A stretch of 64,000 nt of DNA from Streptococcus sciuri. Its GTDB lineage: Bacteria > Bacillota > Bacilli > Lactobacillales > Streptococcaceae. The DNA lies in NCBI RefSeq assembly GCF_024814375.1, contig NZ_JANUXX010000003.1, forward strand, positions 62,001-126,000. The letters are read 5' to 3'. Both the position numbers and the translations under genes were made by a program. Below are positions 36,803 through 48,734 of this stretch, one piece after another; the stretch's first letter is position 1, and each line of letters opens with the position of its first letter. A model generated the notes under the pieces. The model had not been told where the DNA came from and searched no databases. It saw only the letters and a list, made by a program, of their open reading frames with translations.

Positions 36803-37417
36803 TTAACGCTTTGAAGCGCTTTTTTTCTTAAAAATATCAAAAGTAAACTGGTCATTGACTAAATCAATGCTGGTAGCTTTGAGGTAAAGACCCGCATCGT
36901 TTTTAAGATTTTGCAGGTTAATTGTGATAGTTGCTTTTTGGGGATCAATTACGACAATATCAGGTAATTTATAACTTGTTTTGATGTATTGTAGAACTTC
37001 TTTTTGAGGAAGAGATAGAGTTCCTACAGAAAAGGAGGTCACTTTTAATTGCACAGCACCATTTGAGAGACGCACTGGCTCAAAGTAGACATAAAGTGGA
37101 ACCTCATAGCCAAGCAAGGTATAAGATCCTTCAAATAAGATTGAAGAAGAAGCAACATAGATTTGATAAGAAAAATCCTTGCTCTGATAATCTTTCAAAA
37201 AGGCAGCAATAGTGTTATTAAGTTCCTCTTTATGCATAGTAAAGGTACCAACCTTAACACTGTTTGTGGTGTGTTTGAGAGTTTGCTGATTATTAGGTTC
37301 CCTTGGTTGTATCAAACGACTCATAACAACACTTATAAAACCGATATTGATAGCAAAAAGCAGTAAAAATCCCCATTTCCACCAGTTAATCTTTTGTCCA
37401 AGAATCTTTTGTTTCAC
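36803..37417 (-). CDS. YpmS family membrane-anchored protein
   Basis: A 204-residue protein with one N-terminal membrane helix (WWKWGFLLLFAINIGFISVV, residues 12-31) and an extracellular domain, matching the YpmS family often paired with a GDSL hydrolase. It starts with GTG at 37417, inside the end of the upstream gene, with GGAG at proper spacing. The overlap of 32 bases suggests coupled translation. A typical tail is FDIFKKKSASKR. Function is unknown; the pairing points to the cell envelope. Confidence 0.8.
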   Translation of the reverse strand: MKQKILGQKINWWKWGFLLLFAINIGFISVVMSRLIQPREPNNQQTLKHTTNSVKVGTFTMHKEELNNTIAAFLKDYQSKDFSYQIYVASSSILFEGSYTLLGYEVPLYVYFEPVRLSNGAVQLKVTSFSVGTLSLPQKEVLQYIKTSYKLPDIVVIDPQKATITINLQNLKNDAGLYLKATSIDLVNDQFTFDIFKKKSASKR

Positions 37418-38231
37418 TGATTTTCTCCATTACTTGATCTGACATGATTTGATAGCCGATATTATTGGGATGAAAATGATCTCCCTCAAAAAGTGCATCA
37501 TTTAAGATGCTGGTCTGATTACCTGACGTTTGTACAACACCTTCTTTTCCTTCAATACCTTTATAAAGTGCGTCATTGATTGGGACAAAATAGACATTTT
37601 GGTAGGCTTTGGTAATCTCTTTCGTTGCTGTATTCCAATTGTCAACAACCTCTTGCATCTGGGTCATATCTGGAAAATTAAGGTAAAAAGGGTTATAAAT
37701 ACCCAAGATATAGATGGGGAGATTACTGTTATCTTTTCGAGCCAATTCAATAATAGCACGAAGACGCTTTTGGTAAGCTTTAGCAGGCTTCTTGAAACTA
37801 TCAACACTAAGCTTAGTTAAATTCTTTCGGATAACCGCCATAACATCATTGCCACCAACAGTCAATGTCATCATCTGTGATTGTTTGAGAGCTCTTTGGA
37901 TTTTAGTCTGCTTCTTCATGCGACTTAAAATCTGAGAGCTGGTATTGCCAGAAATACCATAATTTTCACTATGCACCATATAACCATACTTACTCTGTAG
38001 CGCTTGTGCTAAGATAGGCACAAAACCACCTTGATTAGTCGTATCTCCAACACCTTGCGTCAGAGAATCACCGATAGCAACATAAGTAAGTGTCTTTTTG
38101 TTTTGCCTTAAAAAGTCAGATTTAGTCAATTTAGGATTAGATTTTGGGATAAGTATACTAAATAGCCCAATGGATAAAATAAGACTCACTAAAAAGAAAG
38201 CAAGTCCTGTAAATACTGATTTTCTATTCAT
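37386..38231 (-). CDS. SGNH/GDSL hydrolase, membrane-anchored (YpmR-like)
   Basis: A 281-residue protein with an N-terminal membrane anchor ([20 protein letters not shown]) and a GDSL lipase/acylhydrolase domain outside the cell. The catalytic serine block is [14 protein letters not shown] near residue 51, block [12 protein letters not shown] near 120, and the catalytic DxxH is DHFHPN near 257. The start chosen is ATG 38231, which overlaps the DegV stop region; the longer ORF runs into the degV gene and has no separate site. With YpmS it forms a conserved pair. The ester substrate is unknown. Confidence 0.87.
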   Translation of the reverse strand: MNRKSVFTGLAFFLVSLILSIGLFSILIPKSNPKLTKSDFLRQNKKTLTYVAIGDSLTQGVGDTTNQGGFVPILAQALQSKYGYMVHSENYGISGNTSSQILSRMKKQTKIQRALKQSQMMTLTVGGNDVMAVIRKNLTKLSVDSFKKPAKAYQKRLRAIIELARKDNSNLPIYILGIYNPFYLNFPDMTQMQEVVDNWNTATKEITKAYQNVYFVPINDALYKGIEGKEGVVQTSGNQTSILNDALFEGDHFHPNNIGYQIMSDQVMEKISETKDSWTKD

Positions 38232-39060
38232 AGCGCACCATAACTGCAAAAGCATTTTCACCCGTGTGGGTCTGGATGATAGATCCTGTCTCAAGTACGG
38301 AAATTGGAACGCCTAAAACTTTTAATTTTTCCCTGAAAGTATTTGCCAAATCAGCTGTACCACAATAAGAAATACCAACTTCTGCGATTTGACGTCCTTT
38401 GATATGTTCCATAAACTGCTCAAACCATTTATTAAAAGCTTTAGAACCACGTCCTTTTACAATCGGTACCAATTCATGATTTTTCATTTCTACAACGACA
38501 CGGATATTAAGAAGTGATGTCAAAACACCTGTCACACGTCCTATACGACCACCTTTGACAAGGTTTTCCAAAGTAGATACACCCATAAAAAGTTCAGATT
38601 TTTCTCGCACTTCATTAACACGCTCCACAATAGTAGTGAGTTCGGCACCTTCTTTAGCCAATTTTGCAGCTTCTACTACTTGAAACTTTTGGCATTGATC
38701 GGTGAAAGTTGAGTCAATCACAGTCACCTCAACGCCTGCGAGATTAGCACCCTGACGAGCAGCCTCAATGGTACCTGAAAGGGTATGTGATAGGTGGATA
38801 GAGATAATGTCTGTCGCCCCTTCTTGGTACAAGCGTTCGTAAACTTCAGCAAAGACACCAACCGATGGCTGACTGGTCTTTGGTAAATTTTTGCTATGGC
38901 GCATCAACTCCAAAAATTTTCCTTCTTCTTTTAAATCATTATCTGAATAAAGAACCCCATCAACCATAACAGATAGAGGCACCACTGTAATATCAAGTTC
39001 TTTTATCAATTTCGGTTCGATTGTAAGGGAAGAATCCGTTACAATTTTTACATTTGCCAT
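38224..39060 (-). CDS. DegV family fatty-acid-binding protein
   Basis: A 278-residue DegV/FakB-type protein, a family that binds fatty acids and in some members presents them to the FakA kinase. The N-terminus [13 protein letters not shown] is typical, with a conserved SQPSVG segment near residue 61 and GGRIGRVTG near 167. It is the first gene of the DegV-GDSL-YpmS series, and it overlaps the next gene by 8 bases. A hydrolase next to a fatty-acid-binding protein hints at lipid use (inference). FakA is not in the window. Confidence 0.9.
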   Translation of the reverse strand: MANVKIVTDSSLTIEPKLIKELDITVVPLSVMVDGVLYSDNDLKEEGKFLELMRHSKNLPKTSQPSVGVFAEVYERLYQEGATDIISIHLSHTLSGTIEAARQGANLAGVEVTVIDSTFTDQCQKFQVVEAAKLAKEGAELTTIVERVNEVREKSELFMGVSTLENLVKGGRIGRVTGVLTSLLNIRVVVEMKNHELVPIVKGRGSKAFNKWFEQFMEHIKGRQIAEVGISYCGTADLANTFREKLKVLGVPISVLETGSIIQTHTGENAFAVMVRYE

Positions 39061-39159
39061 AATCTTTTCCTGTCTAATATAATCATTTTCTCCTCCATTA
39101 TACCAAATTTTAAGGAAAACCGTATTGGTAAAATCAAAAAGATTGGAAATCCAATATTT

Positions 39160-40821
39160 TTACGATTTTCTTAGGAGTTCTCTTGCTTGTGTCCTAGCAG
39201 CTTCTGTTACGTTACTGCCTGCTAGCATTTTAGCAATTTCTTCGACACGCTCATTCTCATCAAGCAATCGTACTGTTGAAACAGTTGAATTATCATCAGA
39301 GACTTTTTCAATGAAAAACTGATAATCCGCAATCGCAATGACCTGAGGTAAATGCGAGATTGCCAGTACTTGCGAGTGATTACCAATCTTGTAAATTTTT
39401 TGGGCGATAGCTTGTGCCACACGTCCAGATACACCTGTATCCACTTCATCAAAAACAATACTCGTTTTATCTTCCTTACGAGAAAAAGCCGACTTAATGG
39501 CAAGCATCAAGCGTGAAATTTCACCACCAGATGCTACTTTAACCAAAGGTTTGAATCCTTCACCTGGGTTTGTTGAGATATAAAATTCAATAAGTTCATT
39601 TCCATCTTTATTAAATTTACCTTTGGTAAATTTAACCTTAAAATCTGCTTTTTCCATGTAAAGTTCGGTTAATTCTTGCTTAATCTCTGCTTCTAATAGT
39701 TTGGCAAGTTCGTGACGCTTATCACTTAATAACTTAGCTGATTGAATCAACTCTTTTTCTAACTTCTTAAGTTGGTGTTCTAAATCATTATTTGAACTAA
39801 TGTTTCCAGTCAGAAGATTATACTCCTTAACACTATTGTCCAAGTACTCTAACACATCATCAACACTACCACCATATTTACGCGTGATGACATTAATAGT
39901 ATCAAGTCGGTTTTCAATAGTTTGGAGATAAGCAACATCAAAGTCCATATTGTCAATAATAGCCTCTAAACGCTTGGTGACTTCTTCAAGGATATAGTAA
40001 CTCTCAGCTAAACTCGCTGAGAGTTCCTTATAGTCAGAGTCAAACTCCTCAAGAGTCATCAAGTCATTCATAGCAGTGCGGATATTTGAGAGACTTGAGA
40101 ACTCCTCATCATCTAGCATGATAAAGGCATCGTGCAATGTATCTGCAATATTTTTATAATTCATGAGCTTTTCACGCTCTTTTAAGAGTTTTTTATCCTC
40201 TTGAGATTTGAGTGAAGCTGCCTCAATTTCTGCTATTTGAAACTCTAGCATCTCAATGCGTTCTTTATGCTCTCTTTCATTTTTTTGCTTGAGAACGACT
40301 TGCTTACGTAAATCTCGGTAAGCCTCAAAAGTTTTTCGATAGCTTGATTTTATCGTTTTGAAAACAGTATCCCCAAAACTATCTAGCATGCTAATATGAA
40401 GTTGTGGACGCATGAGTTCTTCTTGGTCATGTTGTCCATGAATATCAACCAAATGCTGTCCAACTGCACGTAAAGTCGCTAGATTGACCATGCGTCCGTT
40501 AATGCGACTAACACTGCGCCCATTATGAAAAATTTCTCTACGGATAATTAACTCATCTGAAAATGCAATCCCATTGTCCTCCAAGATACGAGATAGCATA
40601 GGATTATCATTAACCGAAAAAAAACCCTCAATCTCAGCTTTATTGGCACCATGACGAATAACCTCAATACTAGCACGCGCCCCAAGCATCATATTCATAG
40701 CATCAATAATAATCGACTTTCCTGCACCGGTCTCTCCAGTAAGTACTGTCATACCAGTGTCAAAAGTCAAGGAAATCTCCTCAATGATAGCAAAATTTTT
40801 GATGGAAATTTCTAATAACAT
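39160..40821 (-). CDS. recN: DNA repair protein RecN
   Basis: SMC-like ATPase acting early in double-strand break repair. The 553-residue protein has Walker A GETGAGKS at residues 30-37, a long coiled coil in the middle (residues about 150-380), and the ABC signature region ASGGEISRLML near 440 with Walker B SIVFDEVDTGVSG near 465. It lies 12 bases after argR on the same strand, in the firmicute order argR-recN. It is intact. Confidence 0.97.
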   Translation of the reverse strand: MLLEISIKNFAIIEEISLTFDTGMTVLTGETGAGKSIIIDAMNMMLGARASIEVIRHGANKAEIEGFFSVNDNPMLSRILEDNGIAFSDELIIRREIFHNGRSVSRINGRMVNLATLRAVGQHLVDIHGQHDQEELMRPQLHISMLDSFGDTVFKTIKSSYRKTFEAYRDLRKQVVLKQKNEREHKERIEMLEFQIAEIEAASLKSQEDKKLLKEREKLMNYKNIADTLHDAFIMLDDEEFSSLSNIRTAMNDLMTLEEFDSDYKELSASLAESYYILEEVTKRLEAIIDNMDFDVAYLQTIENRLDTINVITRKYGGSVDDVLEYLDNSVKEYNLLTGNISSNNDLEHQLKKLEKELIQSAKLLSDKRHELAKLLEAEIKQELTELYMEKADFKVKFTKGKFNKDGNELIEFYISTNPGEGFKPLVKVASGGEISRLMLAIKSAFSRKEDKTSIVFDEVDTGVSGRVAQAIAQKIYKIGNHSQVLAISHLPQVIAIADYQFFIEKVSDDNSTVSTVRLLDENERVEEIAKMLAGSNVTEAARTQARELLRKS

Positions 40822-40833
40822 GAACGCTCCTCT

Positions 40834-41307
40834 CTAAGATTTGTCCAACATCCACTCAGACAAAGCCTTTTGAACCTTCTCTACAACCTCTTTTTCTTTT
40901 ACCAGCAAAAGGAGACTATCATCATCTGCAATAACACTTAATAAATCAGATGTAAAGTGTCTTTTTAGACGTGTTTTGAGCACACGACTATTGCCGGGAA
41001 TAACATCAACCGTCAAAAAGAAAACCTCTCCAGCAATAACATTTGATACTGAGACAATTGGGTTTGTTTCCTTTGTCACTGCTTGTTCACTAGGTGTCTC
41101 TACTTCTTCAGAAAATCCATAAATGTAATGTCCTAAATCCGATGGCACCTTGATAATTCCAATTTCATTCATATCTCGTGAAATAGTTGCTTGTGTCAGG
41201 TGCATACCACGCTTTTCCAACAAGTTCAACAACTCTTGTTGAGTCTCGATAACTTCTGTCGTAATCAACTCCTTAATCATTTTCAAGCGCTCTTTTTTTC
41301 TCATCAT
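40834..41307 (-). CDS. argR: Arginine repressor ArgR/AhrC family
   Basis: A 157-residue arginine-dependent transcription regulator. The winged helix domain includes TQQELLNLLEKRGMHLTQAT then ISRDM (residues 22-46), the DNA-contacting SRDM motif. The C-terminal hexamer and arginine-binding domain has the acidic IADDDSLLLL near residue 125. ATG at 41307 overlaps the tlyA stop (ATGA type), giving coupled translation. Streptococci often carry several ArgR paralogs; this is the one in the tlyA-recN block. Confidence 0.94.
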   Translation of the reverse strand: MMRKKERLKMIKELITTEVIETQQELLNLLEKRGMHLTQATISRDMNEIGIIKVPSDLGHYIYGFSEEVETPSEQAVTKETNPIVSVSNVIAGEVFFLTVDVIPGNSRVLKTRLKRHFTSDLLSVIADDDSLLLLVKEKEVVEKVQKALSEWMLDKS

Positions 41308-42119
41308 TTTTTAAACTCCTCATGTGCTTTGTCGATAATTGTATCTATATAGTCAGAGGCTAGATTGTGCGGATGCTCCGTTTTTTTCAAATGTGCCAAA
41401 AACTCAATATTACCGTGCCCTCCTTGGATAGGAGAAAAATCTAATCCACAGATTGTGTAGCCAGACTCTAACGCAAACTGACATACTTGTTTGACAACCA
41501 TCTCATGAACCTTTTTATCTTTGATAATGCCATTTTTGCCAACAAATTCCCTGCCTGCCTCAAACTGTGGTTTTATCAGAGCAACCACATCTCCACTATC
41601 AGCTAAAATGCTAGAGAGAGCTGGTAAAATCAAATGAAGCGAGATAAAACTAACATCAATGGAGGCAAATAGTGGCTGACCAAAAGTAAAGTCACTAGAT
41701 TTAGCATAGCGAAAATTGTACTGCTCCATACTGATAACACGCTTATCTTGTCGCAACCTCCAAGCAAGCTGATTGGTTCCTACATCTACAGCATAGACAA
41801 GCTTTGCTCCAGACTGTAACATCACATCTGTAAAACCACCCGTAGATGCTCCAATATCAAGAGTGTTCTTCTCTGCAAGTGAAATATCAAACACTTCTAA
41901 CGCTTTTTCAAGCTTAAGCCCACCACGACTAACGTAGCGCAATTTTTTACCTTTCAACTTAAGTTCTGTATCACTAGCAATTTTCTCGCCAGGTTTATCA
42001 AAACGCTCTCCATTTAAAACAGAAATAACAAGTCCTGCCATGACACCACGCTTAGCCTGCTCTCTGGTTTCAAAAAGCCCTTGTTTATAGGCAAGAACGT
42101 CCACCCTTTCCTTAATCAT
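41304..42119 (-). CDS. tlyA: TlyA family rRNA methyltransferase
   Basis: A 271-residue protein with an N-terminal S4 RNA-binding domain (RVDVLAYKQGLFETREQAKR) and a FtsJ/RrmJ-like methyltransferase domain whose SAM loop is DIGASTGGFTDVML near residues 87-100 and whose catalytic KPQFE is near 187. The family methylates 16S/23S rRNA ribose and is often mis-named hemolysin A. It lies between ispA and argR with short overlaps on both sides. Confidence 0.93.
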   Translation of the reverse strand: MIKERVDVLAYKQGLFETREQAKRGVMAGLVISVLNGERFDKPGEKIASDTELKLKGKKLRYVSRGGLKLEKALEVFDISLAEKNTLDIGASTGGFTDVMLQSGAKLVYAVDVGTNQLAWRLRQDKRVISMEQYNFRYAKSSDFTFGQPLFASIDVSFISLHLILPALSSILADSGDVVALIKPQFEAGREFVGKNGIIKDKKVHEMVVKQVCQFALESGYTICGLDFSPIQGGHGNIEFLAHLKKTEHPHNLASDYIDTIIDKAHEEFKK

Positions 42120-42981
42120 CTAGCCGCAACCTTTCCAATAATGCCCTTAGTTTTATAAATTTTCTTGATTGCCTGACTTCTAACTCTTCCACCAGTGCGA
42201 AAGCTCGGTTGAGAGTGTCCTCAAGGATATGATGAGAGTTGTCCAGCCCTAGCAAACTTGGGTAGGTGACTTTTTGTGCTACTATATCCTTGTTTGGCGT
42301 CTTCCCCAAGGTTGCAAAATCTGCCGTCACATCTAAAATATCATCTCGCACTTGAAAAGAAAGACCAACTAACTCACCTATCTGCTTTAACAAAACCAAC
42401 TCTTTTTGTGAAACATCAGCCAAAATCCCTGCTGCAAAAAAAGGATAAGCAAGAAGACAACCTGTCTTATGGCGATGAATGGTAGCGAGCTCTTCTATAG
42501 AAGGGTGGGAGTGTTCAGCTGCCATATCCAGCATCTGTCCTGCAACCATACCAAAACTACCTGAAGCTTGCGACAAAGACTGTATCAGATTAACTTTGAC
42601 ACGATCAGCCAAATTTGCTCCAGAAATTAAGCCAAAAGGGTCTAAAAAGAGACTATCTCCAGCTAAAATAGCAGTCGCCTCATCAAACTGTTTGTGATTA
42701 GTCAAACGTCCACGGCGATAATCATCATTATCCATGGCAGGGAGATCGTCATGAATTAAGCTAGCTGTGTGAATCATCTCAAGAGCAGCTGCTACATCAT
42801 AGTGTCCACTATCCAATTTAATTCCTAAATCTTCCAGTAGATCCAGTAGAATAAGTGGTCGAAAACGCTTACCTCCTGCATCAACTGAGTACAAAATCGC
42901 TTCAATCAATCTCTCTGAAACCGCCCCAGACTGGCAATAATAGGCATGAATAGCCTCATCTACACACTGTTTTTTATTCAT
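42112..42981 (-). CDS. ispA: Polyprenyl synthetase (farnesyl diphosphate synthase)
   Basis: Cytoplasmic trans-prenyltransferase of 289 residues making C15 diphosphate from IPP and DMAPP, the precursor for undecaprenyl carriers. The first aspartate-rich motif is DDLPAMDND near residue 79 and the second is VRDDILDVTA near 215. The GKRFRP segment is at 38-43. It overlaps tlyA by 8 bases and xseB by one base. The set xseA-xseB-ispA-tlyA-argR-recN is a conserved firmicute series. Confidence 0.94.
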   Translation of the reverse strand: MNKKQCVDEAIHAYYCQSGAVSERLIEAILYSVDAGGKRFRPLILLDLLEDLGIKLDSGHYDVAAALEMIHTASLIHDDLPAMDNDDYRRGRLTNHKQFDEATAILAGDSLFLDPFGLISGANLADRVKVNLIQSLSQASGSFGMVAGQMLDMAAEHSHPSIEELATIHRHKTGCLLAYPFFAAGILADVSQKELVLLKQIGELVGLSFQVRDDILDVTADFATLGKTPNKDIVAQKVTYPSLLGLDNSHHILEDTLNRAFALVEELEVRQSRKFIKLRALLERLRLDD

Positions 42982-43196
42982 TAACTATCCATCTCTACTT
43001 CTGTTCCGTCATCTTGCATGACAGTGACAAGTGTTTTTTCAGCAGCTTGCAACGTTTGTTGCAACTCTTTTGACAGTGCCATTCCTTTTTGAAATGCACC
43101 GATAGCTTCCTCTAATGCAATATCTCCTGTCTCCAATTTCGCCACAATAGTTTCTAAAGCTTGTAAGTTTTCCTCAAATGTTTGATTTTTTGACAT
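42981..43196 (-). CDS. xseB: Exodeoxyribonuclease VII small subunit
   Basis: A 71-residue helical protein, beginning [20 protein letters not shown], that binds XseA to form exonuclease [22 protein letters not shown] at residues 21-39 is the family signature. Its start lies inside the xseA end (23-base overlap). Confidence 0.96.
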   Translation of the reverse strand: MSKNQTFEENLQALETIVAKLETGDIALEEAIGAFQKGMALSKELQQTLQAAEKTLVTVMQDDGTEVEMDS

Positions 43197-44514
43197 GTTC
43201 TACCTCAACTTCTAGCTGACCATCTCGCATAACAATCTGCAAGAGGCTACTTTTTTCTAGTGCTTCGACACTTGATAATATTTGACCATTTTGTTTAACA
43301 ATAGCATACCCACGCGCCACAATATGCGAAGTATCTAATGATAGCAATGCATCCTGCACTCGCTCAAAACGTGCCAATTTACTGTCATATTGATTAGTCA
43401 TCGTTGTCAATAACAGCCGCTTGAGATAAGCAAGCGTTGTTTGATTTTTTTGAATTTTCCCCATCAATTCAAGCCCTAATAAACGTTGTTCCAAAAGCTC
43501 TGCTTTCTGTTTATTATGGCTATAGATATGACGCATATTACTTGTCATCTCTGTACATAAATAATCAATCTTTTGTACATAACTATCATATAAGCGCTCA
43601 GGTTGACGAAAAATCACCGACTGACGAGACTTTGCCAAACGCTCCTCTAATGTCTCTATGCGAGCAAGCGTTGCTTGATAACTACGTTGCCTGCTCTCTG
43701 ACAAAAAAGCAAGTACATCTGCCTTGGTCACAGGAGTAGCCAACTCAGCAGCAGCTGTGGGTGTTGCAGCACGCCGATCCGCAACAAAATCTGATAAGGT
43801 CGTATCAGTCTCATGTCCGACACTTGAAATCACAGGCAGATGAGACTCAAAAATTGCCTCCACAACTGATTCTTCATTGAATGCCCAGAGATCCTCAATT
43901 GTGCCACCACCACGTCCTACAATCAAAACGTCCAAATCCTTGAGCTGATTGGCTCTTTTAATGTTTGCTACAATCTCTTGAGAGCTTCCATCGCCTTGCA
44001 CTTTTGTTGGAAAAAGCACAATAGATACGCCAGAAAATCGACGAGAGACAGTCGTAATAATATCTCTAATCACTGCACCACTGACACTAGTGATAACACC
44101 GATTTTCTTTGGAAAACGTGGAAGTGGTCGTTTGTGTGTATCTTCAAAATAGCCAGCCTTAGCCAGCTTTTCTTTTAACTGCTCAAATCGAAGCGCCAAG
44201 ACTCCTACTCCATCTGGATCAGCTCGCTCAATGATAATCGAATAAGAGCCATTGGGTTCATAAAGGTCTATACGTCCCACAACATTGATTTTCATTCCCT
44301 CTTCAAGCTCAAATCCCAAGGTTTTAAAATCTTTTGCCCACATGGTTGCTTTTATTACCGCATTCTCATCTTTTAGGGAAAAATACTGATGATTAGGGCG
44401 ACGTCGAAAGTTTGAAACTTGTCCTGTCACATAGACACGCTCTAAGTAAGGATCTTTATTAAACTTTAACTTGAGATACTTAGTTAAGCTAGATACTGAT
44501 AAATAATCCGTCAA
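43174..44514 (-). CDS. xseA: Exodeoxyribonuclease VII large subunit
   Basis: Catalytic subunit of exonuclease VII, degrading single-stranded DNA. The 446-residue protein has an N-terminal OB fold ([20 protein letters not shown]), the catalytic domain with [16 protein letters not shown] near residue 131 and [16 protein letters not shown] near 201, a long coiled coil, and the C-terminal [11 protein letters not shown]. All are intact. It is the first gene of the xseA-xseB-ispA-tlyA-argR-recN transcription series. Confidence 0.96.
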   Translation of the reverse strand: MTDYLSVSSLTKYLKLKFNKDPYLERVYVTGQVSNFRRRPNHQYFSLKDENAVIKATMWAKDFKTLGFELEEGMKINVVGRIDLYEPNGSYSIIIERADPDGVGVLALRFEQLKEKLAKAGYFEDTHKRPLPRFPKKIGVITSVSGAVIRDIITTVSRRFSGVSIVLFPTKVQGDGSSQEIVANIKRANQLKDLDVLIVGRGGGTIEDLWAFNEESVVEAIFESHLPVISSVGHETDTTLSDFVADRRAATPTAAAELATPVTKADVLAFLSESRQRSYQATLARIETLEERLAKSRQSVIFRQPERLYDSYVQKIDYLCTEMTSNMRHIYSHNKQKAELLEQRLLGLELMGKIQKNQTTLAYLKRLLLTTMTNQYDSKLARFERVQDALLSLDTSHIVARGYAIVKQNGQILSSVEALEKSSLLQIVMRDGQLEVEVEHVKKSNI

Positions 44515-44583
44515 TAGATTCTCCCCCTAACATAAAAGACTCATCATACGCTTTTTATTATATCAAATTTAATAAGCTTTTGA

Positions 44584-45450
44584 CTAAAAAAGAGGGAAAG
44601 AAGGGTTTTTGGCAGACAAACTCTCAAATCTTTTCATCACTTTAGGAATTTGCCGACTAATCTGCGTTGGAAGGACAACATAAACGTCCTCACTTAGCAT
44701 ATCTGCGATATAAGAATGTAGGTAAGTGGAAGCAACGACGGTCTCAAAAAGATTGTCTCTAAACTGGGCACAAAAACCAGCTATCATACCCGCCAAAGTA
44801 TCTCCCATCCCTCCAGTCGCTTGGTAAGGTCCACCAACACCAATCGAACAAACTCTATCCGTAGTATAGACCTTCGTTGCTTGACTTTTAGCTACTAAAA
44901 TCGTTCCATTTTGAAAGGAAGCGAGGGCTACTTGAGTGTTTCTGGTAGTTTGTTTATCTATTTTGAGACCCGATAAACGCTCCCACTCTTTTTGATGTGG
45001 TGTGAGAATGATCTTATGTTTTTTTAATGCAATCTTTTTGTTTCTTGCTAGTAAATTCAAAGCAGAACCGTCAATAATAAAAGTCTGATGATCCGCTATA
45101 GTTTCAAAAACAAGCTTAAAAATTGCCTTTGAGAGGGTATCCTCACCTAAACCCGATCCAATAAGAACAACATCAGACTGCCTAATAGCAGTCACTAAAT
45201 GCTCTTGATGACTCATATCAAAAGCCATGGCTTCTGGTAGGTGAGCATGCAATGCTGTGATATTCTCTTTATCTGTGGCAACGCTCACCAAGCCAGCTCC
45301 GCTATTTACACAAGCAATAGCCGCCATAATAATAGCACCACCATAAGGATAATGGCCTCCTATCAAAAGCACACGACCAAGACTCCCTTTATGGATATCT
45401 CTAGGGCGAGGAGTAATGACTTTTTTGGCAATAGTTTCAGCACTCAACAT
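44584..45450 (-). CDS. nnrD: ADP-dependent NAD(P)H-hydrate dehydratase
   Basis: A repair enzyme that converts damaged NAD(P)H hydrates back to NAD(P)H, using ADP. The 288-residue protein is the YjeF C-terminal kinase-fold domain alone. [17 protein letters not shown] is near residue 31, GSGLGED near 97, and the catalytic loop [21 protein letters not shown] near 206 ends with the conserved GxGD aspartate. ATG at 45450 is chosen because AAAGGAG precedes it at 8 bases. It overlaps folD by 14 bases and continues the same operon. Confidence 0.92.
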   Translation of the reverse strand: MLSAETIAKKVITPRPRDIHKGSLGRVLLIGGHYPYGGAIIMAAIACVNSGAGLVSVATDKENITALHAHLPEAMAFDMSHQEHLVTAIRQSDVVLIGSGLGEDTLSKAIFKLVFETIADHQTFIIDGSALNLLARNKKIALKKHKIILTPHQKEWERLSGLKIDKQTTRNTQVALASFQNGTILVAKSQATKVYTTDRVCSIGVGGPYQATGGMGDTLAGMIAGFCAQFRDNLFETVVASTYLHSYIADMLSEDVYVVLPTQISRQIPKVMKRFESLSAKNPSFPLF

Positions 45451-46297
45451 GACGAACACTCCTTTGGGCTACCTGGTAGGTTTGCTCAAGAAGCATGGTA
45501 ATAGTCATAGGACCAACACCACCTGGAACTGGAGTGATGTAACTCGCCACATCTTTGACAGCATCGAACTGTACATCACCAATTAACTTGCCATCACTGT
45601 CACGGTTCATACCAACATCAATTACCACAGCCCCTTTTTTAACATAATCTTTTGTCACAAAGTTGCCTTGACCAATCGCAACAATTAAAATATCAGCTGT
45701 TTTGGTAACTTCCGAAAGATTTTGTGTACGAGAGTGGGTAAGGGTCACCGTTGCATTTTTAGCCAATAAGAGCTGCGCCATAGGCTTTCCAACGATATTG
45801 CTACGACCGATGATAACAGCATGCTTGCCGTCAAGATCAATAGCATAAGTAGCAAGCAGTTCCATGATTCCAGCTGGCGTGCAAGGTACCATAGTAGGAC
45901 GTCCATTCCAGAGATGCCCAGTATTTATAGGATGAAAACCATCAACATCCTTGTTGGGATCAATCGCCATAATGACTTTTTTATCATTGATATGCTCTGG
46001 AAGTGGTAATTGTACCAAGATACCGTGGATACTGGTATCTTGATTATATTCTTCAATCACCTCTATCAACTCTTCTTCACTTATGTTATTAGCTACACGC
46101 TTAGTGATACTCTTGAAGCCCACTTTTTGCGCTGAACGTTCTTTATTGCGCACATAAACTTGACTGGCTGGATTGCCCCCAACCAAAATAACGGCTAAGC
46201 CAGGTACAAGTCCATAAGTCTCTTTCATTTTTTGAACCTTATCAGTTAGCTCTTTCTGCATTTTAGCAGCAAGTACTTTTCCATCTATAAGTGTCAT
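45437..46297 (-). CDS. folD: Methylenetetrahydrofolate dehydrogenase/cyclohydrolase FolD
   Basis: Bifunctional enzyme interconverting 5,10-methylene- and 10-formyl-tetrahydrofolate. The 286-residue protein begins [13 protein letters not shown]; the catalytic lysine region [15 protein letters not shown] is near residue 49, the dinucleotide site [17 protein letters not shown] near 160, and the C-terminal [15 protein letters not shown] near 258. ATG at 46297 has AAGGAG; the upstream extension of the frame is ignored. FolD, nnrD and xseA are close but have separate gaps. Confidence 0.96.
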   Translation of the reverse strand: MTLIDGKVLAAKMQKELTDKVQKMKETYGLVPGLAVILVGGNPASQVYVRNKERSAQKVGFKSITKRVANNISEEELIEVIEEYNQDTSIHGILVQLPLPEHINDKKVIMAIDPNKDVDGFHPINTGHLWNGRPTMVPCTPAGIMELLATYAIDLDGKHAVIIGRSNIVGKPMAQLLLAKNATVTLTHSRTQNLSEVTKTADILIVAIGQGNFVTKDYVKKGAVVIDVGMNRDSDGKLIGDVQFDAVKDVASYITPVPGGVGPMTITMLLEQTYQVAQRSVRHVEC

Positions 46298-46377
46298 TAT
46301 ATTCTCCTTATCATAGCTCTTTTCTTTCTTATTCATTATATCGAAAAGCCTTGCAAAACGCTATCATAATTTCAAAA

Positions 46378-46403
46378 AATACCACTAGAAATCTAGCGGT
46401 ATT
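46378..46403 (-). terminator. Terminator after the PTS gene
   Basis: Inverted repeat AATACCACTAGA/TCTAGCGGTATT just past the stop of the PTS gene. The T tract is short. Confidence 0.65.
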
Positions 46404-46405
46404 CG

Positions 46406-48301
<1,896 letters not shown>

Positions 48302-48324
48302 TTATTTTGTCTGAAAACAAACAA

Positions 48325-48400
48325 AAAACCTAAACAAATACCAAACGAGACGCTCTACCACACAGTAAAAAGTCACTCATTTCATATTTATCTAGGTTTT
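48325..48400 (-). terminator. Conditional terminator in the PTS leader
   Basis: The arm at 48386-48400 pairs with 48325-48339 (13 of 15 positions) and the transcript then runs into a T-rich stretch. The upper arm overlaps the antiterminator site at 48395-48422, so the two structures exclude each other. The long loop weakens the prediction. Confidence 0.6.
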
Positions 48401-48422
48401 GCCTGCTTATCAGTAACAATCC
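48395..48422 (-). promoter_or_regulatory. RAT antiterminator target for a LicT/BglG family regulator
   Basis: The minus strand begins GGATTGTTACTGATAAGCAG and ends GCAAAACC. This matches the known RAT sequence bound by LicT/BglG-type antiterminators almost base for base. It lies between the promoter and the PTS gene, about 110 bases before the start. Confidence 0.88.
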
Positions 48423-48436
48423 TTTTTGATAATCTT

Positions 48437-48465
48437 ATTATAGCAAACGTTTACATTTAATACAA
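48437..48465 (-). promoter_or_regulatory. PTS promoter overlapped by a cre site
   Basis: TATAAT (48437-48442) is preceded at 17 bases by TTGTAT (48460-48465), a partial -35. The cre-like site TGTAAACGTTTGCT (48442-48455, 13 of 14 consensus positions) lies in the spacer, so CcpA would block initiation when glucose is present. Confidence 0.8.
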
Positions 48466-48527
48466 GTGTTTTTTTGGAAAAATATTGAATTATTCCTCAC
48501 AACCTCATCTTTTCCAATAAACTAACA

Positions 48528-48574
48528 AAAACACCTCAAGAGCAAGATATAAAATCGAACTTTTGAGGTGTTTT
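48528..48574 (-). terminator. Terminator of the feo operon
   Basis: A 12-base stem (AAAACACCTCAA/TTGAGGTGTTTT) with a long loop lies just past the small cysteine-rich gene. It has T residues on the minus strand. Confidence 0.75.
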
Positions 48575-48585
48575 CTCTTCTATAT

Positions 48586-48726
48586 TTACTTTCTAGGGTG
48601 TTTCATCTCTTCTTTAATAGGGCAAGAGCAGTTACAATCCCCACAAGAGCCTTTTTGTTTGATATATTGACGAATACCAAAAACAGCTGCCAATGCAATA
48701 AGTAATGCAATGATAATGGTAGACAT
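48586..48726 (-). CDS. FeoB-associated cysteine-rich membrane protein
   Basis: A 46-residue protein: one membrane helix (STIIIALLIALAAVFGIRQY, residues 2-21) followed by a cysteine cluster CGDCNCSC (28-35) and a basic tail. This matches the small FeoB-associated Cys-rich proteins found at the end of feo operons. It follows feoB by 8 bases with AGGAGG before its ATG. It may bind iron or act as the FeoC-like partner; this is inferred from position. It is too short for ordinary gene callers. Confidence 0.9.
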   Translation of the reverse strand: MSTIIIALLIALAAVFGIRQYIKQKGSCGDCNCSCPIKEEMKHPRK

Positions 48727-48734
48727 AAGACCTC